The notes: generated from the sequence alone by a model not told the origin. A DNA stretch of 25,060 bases from Gammaproteobacteria bacterium (GCA_007130745.1 SLRW01000086.1:1-25060), one strand, 5' to 3'. Shown: positions 8,426 through 16,981, numbered from the stretch's first letter. Numbers and translations: made by a program.

Positions 8426-8433
8426 CTCCTCCT
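8426..8433 (-). promoter_or_regulatory. Ribosome-binding site that fixes the fabZ TTG start
   Basis: AGGAGGAG on the minus strand is an almost perfect anti-Shine-Dalgarno match, placed 7 nt before the TTG codon of fabZ. It supports use of this non-ATG start. Confidence 0.75.
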
Positions 8434-8445
8434 GAGACATTACGA

Positions 8446-8459
8446 CCCCGCAAACGGGG
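8446..8459 (-). other. Small hairpin in the skp-fabZ gap
   Basis: A perfect 5-bp stem CCCCG/CGGGG with a 4-nt TTTG loop lies in the 51-bp gap between skp and fabZ. On the coding strand a T5 run precedes the stem rather than following it, so it is not a standard intrinsic terminator. It may be a processing or stability element, or chance. Confidence 0.3.
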
Positions 8460-8469
8460 AAAAACCGGA

Positions 8470-8979
8470 TCAGTCATCCATCAATCGCTGCAATACAGCG
8501 TCAGTAATATCCACACGTTCACTGGCATAGACCACGCCATCGTAAATCACGATGTCGTAATCACCAGCCACGGCAACCGCCTCTACCGCTTCGCCGATCA
8601 TCTGCTGCAACCGGCGCATTTCACGCTCGCTGCGCTGATTGAGCCGCTGCTGCAATTGACGCTGCTCTTGCTGCAGGGATTGCTGACGCTGCATGATCTC
8701 CTGTTCCAGGTCGGCCCGGTCAGACCCAGACATCACAGCGCTGTCGCGCTCATAGCGCTCCTGCAATGCCATCAGTTCTTCATGGGCTTCTCGCAACGCC
8801 TGCTCCTGACGCCCGAATTCGGCTTGCATCTCCTCACGAATAGCAGCCGCCTCGGGCATGCGCTCCATGATTTCGGCTACATCAACAAAAGCTATCCCGC
8901 CTTCAGCCACGGCCTGGCCGGCAAACCCGGCCAGACAAAGCGCCAGCACCAGACTCATGAATAATCGATATACCCGCAT
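8470..8979 (-). CDS. skp: Periplasmic chaperone Skp/OmpH family
   Basis: Skp is a trimeric periplasmic chaperone that holds unfolded outer-membrane proteins for delivery to the BAM complex. The 169-residue product starts with a signal peptide (MRVYRLFMSLVLALCLAGFA, then GQAVA before the likely cleavage at residues 25/26). GGIAFVDVAEIMERMPEA follows, typical of the family. A long Glu/Gln/Arg-rich coiled coil spans about residues 40-125 and forms the tentacles. The C-terminus returns to the body domain with YDIVIYDGVVYASERVDITDAVL. The gene lies 24 bp downstream of bamA with a GAGGA ribosome-binding site. The bamA-skp pairing matches its role. Confidence 0.93.
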   Translation of the reverse strand: MRVYRLFMSLVLALCLAGFAGQAVAEGGIAFVDVAEIMERMPEAAAIREEMQAEFGRQEQALREAHEELMALQERYERDSAVMSGSDRADLEQEIMQRQQSLQQEQRQLQQRLNQRSEREMRRLQQMIGEAVEAVAVAGDYDIVIYDGVVYASERVDITDAVLQRLMDD

Positions 8980-9003
8980 CTGAATATCCTCGCCAAAAAA
9001 CGC

Positions 9004-11298
9004 CTAGAAAGTGGCACCAAAGGTAAAAGTGAAGCTCTCGGTCTGATCTCCGGGCTGTTCACGCAAGGGCTCGGCCAGACTGAAACGCAGCAAGCCGATC
9101 ACCGGTGTCAGCCAGTCAAAGGCAATACCTGCAGAAGCCCGGAAATCATTGACGTCAAAGTCATCCACATTCTCGTACACATACCCGGTATCCACAAAAA
9201 AACTGAACCGGGTGCTGGGACCACCCACCGCCGGCAGAATCAGATCCACCTGGTTGAATACGGCCAGATTACCACCAATTGCATCACCGTCCTCGGATGG
9301 CCCCAGACGGGCGCCCCGGAAACCACGCAGGCTTTCCATCCCGCCGCCGAAAAATTTCTCGGTGGGCGGGGTATCGGTGGTATCTCCAAAGGCATCAGCT
9401 ACAGAGAAGCGGAAGCGGTTCTGCCCCAGCAACTGCTCGGTGAAAGGCAACATTTGATGGTAGCGGTAATCCAGGCTCCAGTAATCAATATCACTGGGCG
9501 GGATCGTCACGTCCAGAAACACGCGATGGTTATAACCGGTATCCGGGAATATGGTGCGGTTACGGGTATCGCGTATAAAGCCGGTCTCCAGTACGTAAGT
9601 GTCATATTCGGCGCCGTTGTCATCAATCCAGTCCACCACACGCTGCGGCGAAAACTGGTTGGGCCGCAGCTCGGTACTGCGGAAACTGCCACCCAGACGC
9701 AGAGAATTGAACTCCGAGAGCGGAATACCAAATCGCGCGGTCAACCCCCATACGTCACTGTCAAAACGCGAGCTGACCCGGGTCAGTCGGTCGGAACGGC
9801 GATAAAACCCCGACAGCGTTCGGCTGACGCCGTCGATGGTATAAAACGGCTCAGTCACTGAGAGCTGGAATTGTTCGGCCACCGAACTGCGGAAGGCCTC
9901 GGCCACCAGGCGATTGCCACTGCCCATGAAGTTGCTGTGCGAGATACTGGTGTTGAACAGGCTGCCCTGTGCGCTGGAATAACCAAAACCGAGCTGGAAG
10001 GCCCCGGCGCTGCGCTCGGCCACTTCTACATCCAGGTCCACCAGATCTTCGGTGCCGGGCACCCGCGCAGTATCGATCTCGGCATCCTCAATGAAAGGAA
10101 GGCGCGTCAGGCGAGTGCGCGAACGGGTAATATTACGACCGGAAAACACCCCGCTTTCGAGCTGGCGCATTTCTCGTCGCAAGACATCATCACGCGTGCT
10201 GGAGTGGCCACGGAAATTGATATTGCGCACGTAGACCAGCGGACCCGACTCCACCACATAGGTCAAAGCCACGGTACGGTTTTCTTCGTCCACGTCAGGG
10301 ATAGGCCGGGCCTCGGCAAAAGCATAACCATCATTGCCCAGCCGGTCGCGCAAACGCTGCGCAGAACTGGTGGCCTGCTCGCGCGAGAACACCTCGCCTT
10401 CACGAGTACTGACGAAACGCATCAGCTCCTGCTCGGGCACCACCATGTCACCACCGACGCTGACCTCTGAAATCGTAAACTGGTCTCCCTCTTCCACATT
10501 AATAGTGATGTAAATATCCCGGCGGTCTACTGATAGAGAGACCTGGGTGGATTCGATGGAGAAATTGATATAACCACGATTCTGGTAGTAGGAAGACAAG
10601 GCCTCAAGATCACCCGAGAGCTGCTGCTGGGAATAACGGTCGCGACTGCCGATCAGCGTCATCAGCCCGGCCGGGCGCAAACGCAGCTCACCCAGCAATT
10701 CGCTATCACTGAAAGCCTCGTTGCCGATAATGCTGATCTGGCGAATGGTGGCCACCCGGCCTTCATCAATCTCTACCGAAATCGCCACGCGATTATCCTC
10801 GCGCTCTTCGATCTCGACCTCAATTTCAACCCCGTACTTGCCATTGGCAAAGTACTGGCGCACCAGCTCCTGACGCACGGTCTCCAGCACCCCGCGGTTG
10901 AACACCCGGCCCTCGGCAATCCCGATATCACGCAAACCTTCAATCAGGTCTTCATCTTCGATATCACGATTGCCGGTAATCGTCAGGCTGGCTATAGCCG
11001 GACGTTCCTCAACCCGGAAAATCACGGTGTTGTTCTCGCGCATGGCGGTAACATCGCTAAAGTAGCCCGAGCGGAAGAGCGACTGCACCGCCCGCTGCAG
11101 GCGGGCCGGGTCAATATTGTCGCCGGCCTCCAGGTCAATATGGTTGAGTGCCCGGCCACGTTCTATACGCTCAAGCCCCTCGAACTCGACGCGCTCAACC
11201 ACAAAAGGTTCGAAGGCAACCACATGGGCAGGTGCCGCCAGCACCAGCAATGCCCACAAAAGCACAACTGCCCTAGTTATTTGCCGGCCGGACAACAA
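9004..11298 (-). CDS. bamA: Outer membrane protein assembly factor BamA
   Basis: BamA is the Omp85 core of the machine that folds beta-barrel proteins into the outer membrane. A signal peptide (about residues 1-28, ending near AHVVA) is followed by five POTRA domains, beginning FEPFVVERVEFEGLERIERG and ending before AERSAGAFQLGFGYSS. A 16-stranded barrel follows, with LRGFRGARLGP as the loop-6 motif and a terminal Phe. The loop-6 region is shorter than in E. coli (810 residues). I chose TTG at 11298 (764 residues) because an AGGGGG site lies 7 nt upstream and it leaves a normal signal peptide. A GTG at 11334 would add 12 residues but has no visible ribosome-binding site. The gene lies between rseP and skp, the standard order. 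Confidence 0.95.
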   Translation of the reverse strand: MLSGRQITRAVVLLWALLVLAAPAHVVAFEPFVVERVEFEGLERIERGRALNHIDLEAGDNIDPARLQRAVQSLFRSGYFSDVTAMRENNTVIFRVEERPAIASLTITGNRDIEDEDLIEGLRDIGIAEGRVFNRGVLETVRQELVRQYFANGKYGVEIEVEIEEREDNRVAISVEIDEGRVATIRQISIIGNEAFSDSELLGELRLRPAGLMTLIGSRDRYSQQQLSGDLEALSSYYQNRGYINFSIESTQVSLSVDRRDIYITINVEEGDQFTISEVSVGGDMVVPEQELMRFVSTREGEVFSREQATSSAQRLRDRLGNDGYAFAEARPIPDVDEENRTVALTYVVESGPLVYVRNINFRGHSSTRDDVLRREMRQLESGVFSGRNITRSRTRLTRLPFIEDAEIDTARVPGTEDLVDLDVEVAERSAGAFQLGFGYSSAQGSLFNTSISHSNFMGSGNRLVAEAFRSSVAEQFQLSVTEPFYTIDGVSRTLSGFYRRSDRLTRVSSRFDSDVWGLTARFGIPLSEFNSLRLGGSFRSTELRPNQFSPQRVVDWIDDNGAEYDTYVLETGFIRDTRNRTIFPDTGYNHRVFLDVTIPPSDIDYWSLDYRYHQMLPFTEQLLGQNRFRFSVADAFGDTTDTPPTEKFFGGGMESLRGFRGARLGPSEDGDAIGGNLAVFNQVDLILPAVGGPSTRFSFFVDTGYVYENVDDFDVNDFRASAGIAFDWLTPVIGLLRFSLAEPLREQPGDQTESFTFTFGATF

Positions 11299-11305
11299 AG
11301 TGTAG

Positions 11306-11311
11306 CCCCCT
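11306..11311 (-). promoter_or_regulatory. Ribosome-binding site for the bamA TTG start
   Basis: AGGGGG on the minus strand, 7 nt before the TTG at 11298-11296. It supports this start over the upstream GTG at 11334, which lacks a purine-rich site. Confidence 0.55.
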
Positions 11312-11364
11312 GAAATGATTGAAACCGGGCTCACCCGGCTTTGGAAAATTGTGGTGCATGAACC

Positions 11365-12726
11365 CTAGCTCAACAGTCGTGCAAAATCGTTATAAAACGC
11401 CAGAGTCATCAGCCCGATGAGCATCAATATCCCGATCTGCTGTCCGATAATCTCTGTACGCTCAGATACCGGACTGCCCTTGATGGCTTCAATCAGGAAA
11501 TACAGCAAGTGCCCGCCATCAAGAATGGGTACCGGCAGCAAATTGATGATGCCCAGACTGATGCTGACAATAGCCAGAAAAGCCAGAAACGGCACCAGCC
11601 CGATACTGGCAGACTGCCCCGCGAAATGCGCAATATTGATGGGCCCACTGATGTTTTTCAAGGATACATCACCCGTGACCATCCGCCACAACATTCGCAG
11701 TGTCAGGCCCGTCATCTCGTAAGTTCGCTGCACCCCACCCGGAAAGGCCGCCAGCACCCCCTCACGGTGGGTCACATAAAACTGATCGTACAGCCCATCG
11801 GGTATCGCGGGCGAAGCACCCAGGAACCCGTATTCGCCGGCATCATCCTCGCGCACTGCAAGCACGAGCTCCAGGCTGCGCTGACTGCCCTCGCGCTCAA
11901 CATCAAGCTGCACCTGCTGCCCCGGCCGCGCGCGCACCCGCTCCACCAGTTGGCCCCAGTCATTGACGCCTTCCCCGTCTATTGCCACCACCCGGTCGCC
12001 GGGTGCCAGCCCGGCTTCGCGCGCGGGACCCTCCGGCAACGGCTCGTCCAATATGGCCGGCAAGCGCGGCTGCAATGGTTCAAAGCCAAGATTCCTGAGC
12101 AGATCACCGGGTTCCTCCAGCCGCCCCACCGCGGACATATCCAGCTCCGCCAACCGCCGGCTCCCGTCCTCGCCAACAAGCTGAAGCCGCGCTGAACGGT
12201 TACCCAGCGCGCTGTCAACCAGCGCCAGCCCGGCCTGTTGCCAGGTCGGGGTTTCACGTGCGTCCACCGCCACAATCAGATCGCCGTGACGCAAACCCGC
12301 CGCATCGGCGGAACTCCCCGGGATCACCTCGCCTACCAGCGGCCGGGCGCCGGTTACGCCGATCATCAGGATCAGCCAGTAGGCCACTACAGCAAAAAGA
12401 AAATTCGCCAGCGGCCCGGCCAGCACAATAGCCGTCCGCACTTTCAGCGACTGGCGATTAAAGGCGCGATGGCGTTCAGCCTCAGGCACCGGCGCCTCAC
12501 GCTCATCAAGCATTTTTACATAGCCGCCAAGGGGTATAGCAGCGATACGGTATTCGGTACCGTCACGGCCGATGCGCTGCCACAACGGCGAACCAAAACC
12601 GATACTGAAGCGCAGTACGCGCACGCCCAGCCGTCGCGCCACCCAGAAATGACCGGCTTCGTGTATGGTGATCAACAGGGCAATGGCGACCAGAAACGCC
12701 AGCGCCGCAATCACAACGGTATTCAT
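11365..12726 (-). CDS. rseP: Site-2 intramembrane zinc metalloprotease RseP
   Basis: RseP cuts the anti-sigma factor RseA within the inner membrane, releasing sigmaE during envelope stress. It also clears remnant signal peptides. The 453-residue protein has HEAGH at 22-26 in the first transmembrane helix (zinc ligands His22 and His26, catalytic Glu23). Two PDZ domains follow (about 120-205 and 215-300). The third zinc ligand, Asp403, is in NLLPVPILDGGHL in a late transmembrane helix. The length matches E. coli RseP (450). It overlaps dxr by 4 nt (ATGA) and is followed after about 65 bp by bamA. The link to bamA and skp is functional, because sigmaE controls the BAM genes in enterics. No clear sigmaE promoter was seen here. 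Confidence 0.97.
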   Translation of the reverse strand: MNTVVIAALAFLVAIALLITIHEAGHFWVARRLGVRVLRFSIGFGSPLWQRIGRDGTEYRIAAIPLGGYVKMLDEREAPVPEAERHRAFNRQSLKVRTAIVLAGPLANFLFAVVAYWLILMIGVTGARPLVGEVIPGSSADAAGLRHGDLIVAVDARETPTWQQAGLALVDSALGNRSARLQLVGEDGSRRLAELDMSAVGRLEEPGDLLRNLGFEPLQPRLPAILDEPLPEGPAREAGLAPGDRVVAIDGEGVNDWGQLVERVRARPGQQVQLDVEREGSQRSLELVLAVREDDAGEYGFLGASPAIPDGLYDQFYVTHREGVLAAFPGGVQRTYEMTGLTLRMLWRMVTGDVSLKNISGPINIAHFAGQSASIGLVPFLAFLAIVSISLGIINLLPVPILDGGHLLYFLIEAIKGSPVSERTEIIGQQIGILMLIGLMTLAFYNDFARLLS

Positions 12727-13904
12727 CCCGGCAATCTCCCGGCCAGTTCGCCTGCCACCCTGCGGGCCTGTTCGTCCAGCGCCATAACATCTTCCAGACT
12801 GACCACCTCCGGCGCCGGCAGTTCAGCCAGCGTCTGTTCTATCAGAGGCGCTATGGCGTCAAAGCGCAACCGGCCATCCAGAAAGGCCGCTACCGCGATC
12901 TCGTTGGCAGCATTGAGGACCGCGGGCGCGCCTCCCCCTGCGCTCAACGCCTGCATCGCCAGTGCCAGACAAGGAAAACGGCGCGGGTCGGGCGGCTCAA
13001 ACTCAAGCGGCGGTGACTGTGTTACATCAAATACGGCCGCGCCAAAATCAATACGCTCCGGCCAGGCCAGCGCGTGGGCAATGGGCGTTCGCATGTCGGG
13101 ATGGCCCATATGCACCAGCACCGAACCATCCACATATTCCACCATGGAGTGCACCAGACTTTGTGGATGCACCACCACATCCACGCGTTCGGCCGGGGCA
13201 TCAAACAAGCAACAGGCCTCAATCACCTCCAGCCCCTTGTTCATCATGGTGGCGGAATCCACGGAAATCTTGCGACCCATAGTCCAGGTAGGATGGGCAC
13301 AGGCCTGCTCGGGGGTCACCGAGGCCATGGCCTCGGGCGCCAGAGTACGCAGAGGCCCCCCGGAGGCGGTCAGGATAAGCCGTCTGACACCGGCAGCATC
13401 AAGGTCGCCCGCGTAGTCATGAGGCAGACACTGCAAGATCGCGTTGTGTTCGCTGTCAATGGGCAGCAGTTGGGCGCCGCAACGGGCCACCTCGTGCATC
13501 AACAGGTTGCCGGCCATGACCAGGGCTTCCTTGTTAGCCAACAGAACGCGGCGGCCGGCTCTCACCGCCGCCAGCGTCGGCAACAAACCGGCCGCACCCA
13601 CAATAGCGGCCATCACGCAATCGGTGCCGGGCAGGCTGGCTGCGGTCTGCAGCGCATCGCTGCCACTGGCCACTTCGGTATCAACACCGGCTTCACGCAA
13701 GCGTTGCCGCAATTCAATGGCGGCCTGTTCATCCACCATCACTGCCAGCTCGGGTTGATGTAGCCGGCATTGGGCTGCCAGGCCCTCAACATCCCGGTAT
13801 GCGCTCAGGGCGACCACCCGGAAACGCGACGGATGCGCGGCAATAACATCCAGTGTATTGACCCCGATGCTGCCTGTTGCCCCGAGAATGCTGACACCGA
13901 TCAC
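12723..13904 (-). CDS. dxr: 1-deoxy-D-xylulose 5-phosphate reductoisomerase
   Basis: Dxr converts 1-deoxyxylulose 5-phosphate to 2-C-methylerythritol 4-phosphate, the committed step of the non-mevalonate isoprenoid pathway. The 393-residue protein has the NADPH-binding GATGSIG at 8-14. The divalent-metal residues are Asp150 and Glu152 in PIDSEHNAI and Glu226 in MMNKGLEVIEA. SGGPLRT and the conserved HPTWTMGRKISVDSATM segment are also present. The start is GTG at 13904, overlapping the cdsA stop as GTGA. The stop overlaps the rseP start by 4 nt. Its product feeds the undecaprenyl pathway served by uppS two genes upstream. Confidence 0.97.
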   Translation of the reverse strand: MIGVSILGATGSIGVNTLDVIAAHPSRFRVVALSAYRDVEGLAAQCRLHQPELAVMVDEQAAIELRQRLREAGVDTEVASGSDALQTAASLPGTDCVMAAIVGAAGLLPTLAAVRAGRRVLLANKEALVMAGNLLMHEVARCGAQLLPIDSEHNAILQCLPHDYAGDLDAAGVRRLILTASGGPLRTLAPEAMASVTPEQACAHPTWTMGRKISVDSATMMNKGLEVIEACCLFDAPAERVDVVVHPQSLVHSMVEYVDGSVLVHMGHPDMRTPIAHALAWPERIDFGAAVFDVTQSPPLEFEPPDPRRFPCLALAMQALSAGGGAPAVLNAANEIAVAAFLDGRLRFDAIAPLIEQTLAELPAPEVVSLEDVMALDEQARRVAGELAGRLPG

Positions 13905-14737
13905 GCAAACAACCCCAGCAGCTCCAGACCCAGAAGAAATACCGGCGCGGCAGCCGTCTGGCTGTCGACACGGTCGAGAATACCGCCATGTCCCGGCAAC
14001 AAACCGCCAGTATCCTTGACCTGCGAATGACGCTTGAACATGCTCACGGTGAGATCTCCTACAATGGAAACCAGCGACACCACCAGCACCAGGCCGGCAA
14101 ACAGCGCCAGAGAAGCGGCCTCCAGGCCCAGTAACCAGGCCCCCGCAGTACCGGCAAGCAGCGCCGCAAACACCCCACCGGCAGCGCCTTCACGCGTCTT
14201 TCCCGGACTGATATGTGGCGCCAGCTTCACCCGCCCGAAAGCATGACCGGCAAAATAGGCGCCCACATCGGCCGCCCAGACAATCACAAACATCACCAGC
14301 AACAAAGCGGGGCCTGTTTCGCCCCGACCATGCAAAAGCGAAATCGCCAGCCAGGCCGGCACCAGCAGCGCCAGACCCGCCACCAGCTTGCGCGCTGCCA
14401 GCACTTGCCCTCCGGGTAAACCACGCGGATAGCAAATTACCCAGATGCAGGCCAGCAACCACCACAGCCCCCCCACAGCCAGCCCGATAATGGCTGCCGC
14501 CCCTGCCGGCTGGTCTTGTACCACCACAAACAAGCCGGTCATAAAGGCCGCTACCAGCAGCATGAATGCCACCTGCCAGTGCCGACCGGCAGCGGCCATC
14601 ATGCGCGACCATTCAAACGCGGCCAGCATCACCACCGCAGCTACCAGCAGGGAAAAAACCATGGAAGGCATAAAGAAAATCGCCGCCAGCACCAGTGGCA
14701 GCAGTATCAGCGCCGTGATAACACGCTGTTTAAGCAT
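13901..14737 (-). CDS. cdsA: Phosphatidate cytidylyltransferase (CDP-diglyceride synthase)
   Basis: CdsA makes CDP-diacylglycerol from CTP and phosphatidic acid, the branch point for membrane phospholipids. The 278-residue protein is almost entirely hydrophobic, with about eight predicted membrane segments. It carries the family signature near the C-terminus: SMFKRHSQVKDTGGLLPGHGG followed by ILDRVDS. WAADVGAYFAGHAFGR and SPGKTREG are further conserved segments. It overlaps the uppS 3' end by 8 bp and ends in a GTGA overlap with dxr, so it is probably translated by coupling with its neighbours. Confidence 0.96.
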   Translation of the reverse strand: MLKQRVITALILLPLVLAAIFFMPSMVFSLLVAAVVMLAAFEWSRMMAAAGRHWQVAFMLLVAAFMTGLFVVVQDQPAGAAAIIGLAVGGLWWLLACIWVICYPRGLPGGQVLAARKLVAGLALLVPAWLAISLLHGRGETGPALLLVMFVIVWAADVGAYFAGHAFGRVKLAPHISPGKTREGAAGGVFAALLAGTAGAWLLGLEAASLALFAGLVLVVSLVSIVGDLTVSMFKRHSQVKDTGGLLPGHGGILDRVDSQTAAAPVFLLGLELLGLFA

Positions 14738-15521
14738 GTCGGCCCGCTACCTGATCCACATCATCGGTGGCGCCCACGCTTTCATCGTCCTCGGCCCGGC
14801 CAAAACGACGGTCGCGGCCCGCGTACCAGCGCAGCGCCGTTGCCAGCTCGGTGGCGTCAAAATCCGGCCACAGAGTGTCGCAGAAATATAGCTCGGTATA
14901 GGCCAGATTCCAGAGCAGGAAATTGCTGATACGCCGCTCGCCCCCGGTGCGGATGAACAGATCCGGTTCGGGCATGTCGCCAAGCGACAGGGCGCCGGCA
15001 AAGCATTCGCTGTCAATATCAGCGGCAGAAAGTTCTCCGGTCTCCACCGAGGCCGCGAGGCGCCGTGCCGCCTGCAGAATGTCCCAGCGCCCGCCGTAGC
15101 CAACGGCAATATTGAGACGCATACGATCGTTTTCGGCGGTCAGACGTTCAGCCTCGCTGATGCGATGGCGCAACCCGTCTGGGAATCGATCCAGATCACC
15201 GACAAAACGCAAGCGGATACCGTTGTCATGCAGGCGTTTGAGTTCACGTTCCAGGGCGCGGCCGAACAACTCAATCAGGAACGCCACCTCGTGCCGCGGG
15301 CGATCCCAGTTTTCGCTGCTGAAGGCAAACAGTGTGAGGGTGCGCACCCCTGCATCGCCGCAAGCTTCGACCAGGTTCCGGGCCGCCTTGACGCCGGCGC
15401 GATGCCCTGCCTGGCGGGGTAAACTGCGGGCATTGGCCCAGCGCCCGTTGCCGTCCATGATGACGGCCAGGTGAGCGGGTACTTCGCCGCCACTGGCAGC
15501 TGGTTCAACCATATCCCTCAT
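14730..15521 (-). CDS. uppS: Undecaprenyl diphosphate synthase (cis-prenyltransferase)
   Basis: UppS extends farnesyl diphosphate with eight isopentenyl units to make the C55 carrier used for peptidoglycan and O-antigen. The signature IMDGNGRWANARSLPRQAGHRAG is present, with catalytic Asp23 in this numbering. It is followed by TLFAFSSENWDRP, NIAVGYGGRWDI and IRTGGERRISNFLLWN. I placed the start at the ATG at 15521 (263 residues). A TTG at 15548 and a second ATG at 15512 are also in frame, and the ribosome-binding signals do not decide between them. A charged C-terminal tail of about 20 residues beyond RRFGRAE exceeds the E. coli enzyme. The gene overlaps cdsA by 8 bp. Confidence 0.95.
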   Translation of the reverse strand: MRDMVEPAASGGEVPAHLAVIMDGNGRWANARSLPRQAGHRAGVKAARNLVEACGDAGVRTLTLFAFSSENWDRPRHEVAFLIELFGRALERELKRLHDNGIRLRFVGDLDRFPDGLRHRISEAERLTAENDRMRLNIAVGYGGRWDILQAARRLAASVETGELSAADIDSECFAGALSLGDMPEPDLFIRTGGERRISNFLLWNLAYTELYFCDTLWPDFDATELATALRWYAGRDRRFGRAEDDESVGATDDVDQVAGRHA

Positions 15522-15598
15522 TACAAACGCTCGCTGGCCCCGCAGCAATCACAGAGCTCGCAGGACAGGCCTCACGAACCCGGCAAATGACTGTCAAT

Positions 15599-16162
15599 TC
15601 AGACTTCCATCAATTCCTTTTCCTTGGCTTCCATCATTTCATCAGCCAGGGCCACATATTGATCCGTGAGTTTCTGGATGGCCTCCTGGGCGTGACGCGA
15701 GTCATCCTCGCTCAGACCCATGTCCTTGTCCTTTTCCATCTCTTTGATATCACTGATAGCATCACGCCGGATGTTACGAATAGCTACCCGGCCATTCTCC
15801 ACTTCCTGACGCACCAGCTTCACCATTTCTCGCCGCCGCTCTTCGGTCAGCGGTGGCAGATTGATGCGAATAACAGTGCCCGAGGTATTCGGCGTCAACC
15901 CCAGATCAGAGGTCATAATCGCCTTTTCGACCACCGCCACCATGTCTTTTTCCCAGGGCTGGATAGTCAGAGTCCTGGCATCACCCACCGTGACAGAAGC
16001 CACCTGGTTTAAAGGCACCTCGCTACCGTAATAGGACACCGAGACATGGTCCAGCAGACTGGTTTGAGCCCGCCCGGTACGCAATTTGGTAAGATCCTGG
16101 CGCAACGATTCCAGGCTTTTTTTCATCCGTGCTTCGGCGTCTTTACGGATATCCTCAATCAT
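15599..16162 (-). CDS. frr: Ribosome recycling factor
   Basis: RRF splits post-termination ribosomes together with EF-G. The 187-residue protein starts MIEDIRKDAEARMKKSLESL, aligning directly with E. coli MISDIRKDAE. It shows LRTGRAQTSLLD, AIMTSDLGLTPN and LPPLTEERRREMVKLVR, all typical. I chose ATG at 16162, not the GTG one codon upstream, because a GGAG site lies 7 nt before it. The ATG shares one base with the pyrH stop (TGATG), which implies translational coupling. The order tsf-pyrH-frr-uppS is conserved in proteobacteria. Confidence 0.97.
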   Translation of the reverse strand: MIEDIRKDAEARMKKSLESLRQDLTKLRTGRAQTSLLDHVSVSYYGSEVPLNQVASVTVGDARTLTIQPWEKDMVAVVEKAIMTSDLGLTPNTSGTVIRINLPPLTEERRREMVKLVRQEVENGRVAIRNIRRDAISDIKEMEKDKDMGLSEDDSRHAQEAIQKLTDQYVALADEMMEAKEKELMEV

Positions 16163-16911
16163 CACTCATCTCCAGCTCCGGGCGCCCGGGCATCCACCAG
16201 GGTGCCAATGCCCTCATCCCCACACAGGATTCGCATCAGCGCACCGGGCTCGTGAATATCAAACACTCGCAGTGGCAAGGCGTGATCACGGCACATGACT
16301 ATTGCGGTAGCATCCATGACCTGAAGGCGATCGTCCAGCACCTGATCATAGCCCAGGTGAGCATAGCGGGTTGCGGAAGGATCCTTGACCGGGTCCGCGG
16401 TATACACTCCATCCACCTTGGTCGCCTTGAGCATCAGCTCGGCATTAATTTCTATGGCGCGCAGACTGGCTGCGGTATCGGTAGTGAAAAAGGGGTTGCC
16501 GGTGCCGGCGGCGAAAATCACCACGCGCCCCTTTTCCAGGTGGCGCACGGCGCGACGACGGATGTAATCCTCGCACACTTCGTTGATGCGGATGGCTGAC
16601 ATGACCCGGGCAAAGACACCTTCGCGCTCCAGGGCATCCTGCAATGCCAGTGCATTCATTACCGTGGCGATCATACCCATATGGTCAGCTGCCACGCGAT
16701 CCATGCCGGCGCCGGCCAGGCCTTCGCCACGGAAAATATTACCACCGCCGATGACCACGCCGATCTGAACGCCCGCGCTGGCGGCATCTTGTATTTCACG
16801 CGCCAGTCGACGGATAACCTCGGGATCAATGCCGTATTGCGCCTCACCAAGTAATGCCTCGCCGCTGAGCTTGAGCAGCACGCGGGTATAAACTGGCTCG
16901 GCTCCGGACAT
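16162..16911 (-). CDS. pyrH: Uridylate kinase (UMP kinase)
   Basis: PyrH phosphorylates UMP to UDP, and bacterial forms are regulated by GTP and UTP. The 249-residue protein is an amino-acid-kinase fold with LLKLSGEALLG near the N-terminus, then VVIGGGNIFRG and DHMGMIATVMNALALQDAL. GTGNPFFTTDTAA binds the acceptor and KATKVDGVYTADP lies in the nucleotide site. The length is slightly above E. coli (241) because of short N- and C-terminal extensions. A GGGAG site lies 7 nt before the ATG. The 70-bp gap to tsf carries a repeat related to the one before lpxA. Confidence 0.97.
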   Translation of the reverse strand: MSGAEPVYTRVLLKLSGEALLGEAQYGIDPEVIRRLAREIQDAASAGVQIGVVIGGGNIFRGEGLAGAGMDRVAADHMGMIATVMNALALQDALEREGVFARVMSAIRINEVCEDYIRRRAVRHLEKGRVVIFAAGTGNPFFTTDTAASLRAIEINAELMLKATKVDGVYTADPVKDPSATRYAHLGYDQVLDDRLQVMDATAIVMCRDHALPLRVFDIHEPGALMRILCGDEGIGTLVDARAPGAGDE

Positions 16912-16946
16912 TACTTAACTCCCTGACAGGTCTTGTTGGCTCCCGG

Positions 16947-16976
16947 GCCAGCATCGCCGCCAGGGAGACGCTGATT
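16947..16976. repeat. Interspersed repeat, copy 2 (tsf-pyrH gap)
   Basis: This 30-bp segment matches 7851-7882 at 26 of 30 aligned positions with one 2-nt gap. It ends with ACGCTGATT, close to the tsf stop codon. The matching inverted arm of the full 100-bp element is not present in this gap, so this looks like a solo end or a shared motif. A direct 8-bp repeat TTAACTCC also flanks the gap (16915-16922 and 16975-16982). Confidence 0.45.
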
Positions 16977-16981
16977 AACTC

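Noticed and set aside
15570..15598. TTGACA directly after the frr stop as a promoter
   Set aside because: The box is perfect but lies at the wrong end: on the minus strand it belongs upstream of uppS only if transcription ran the other way; going downstream it would enter nothing, and no -10 lies 16-18 nt further.
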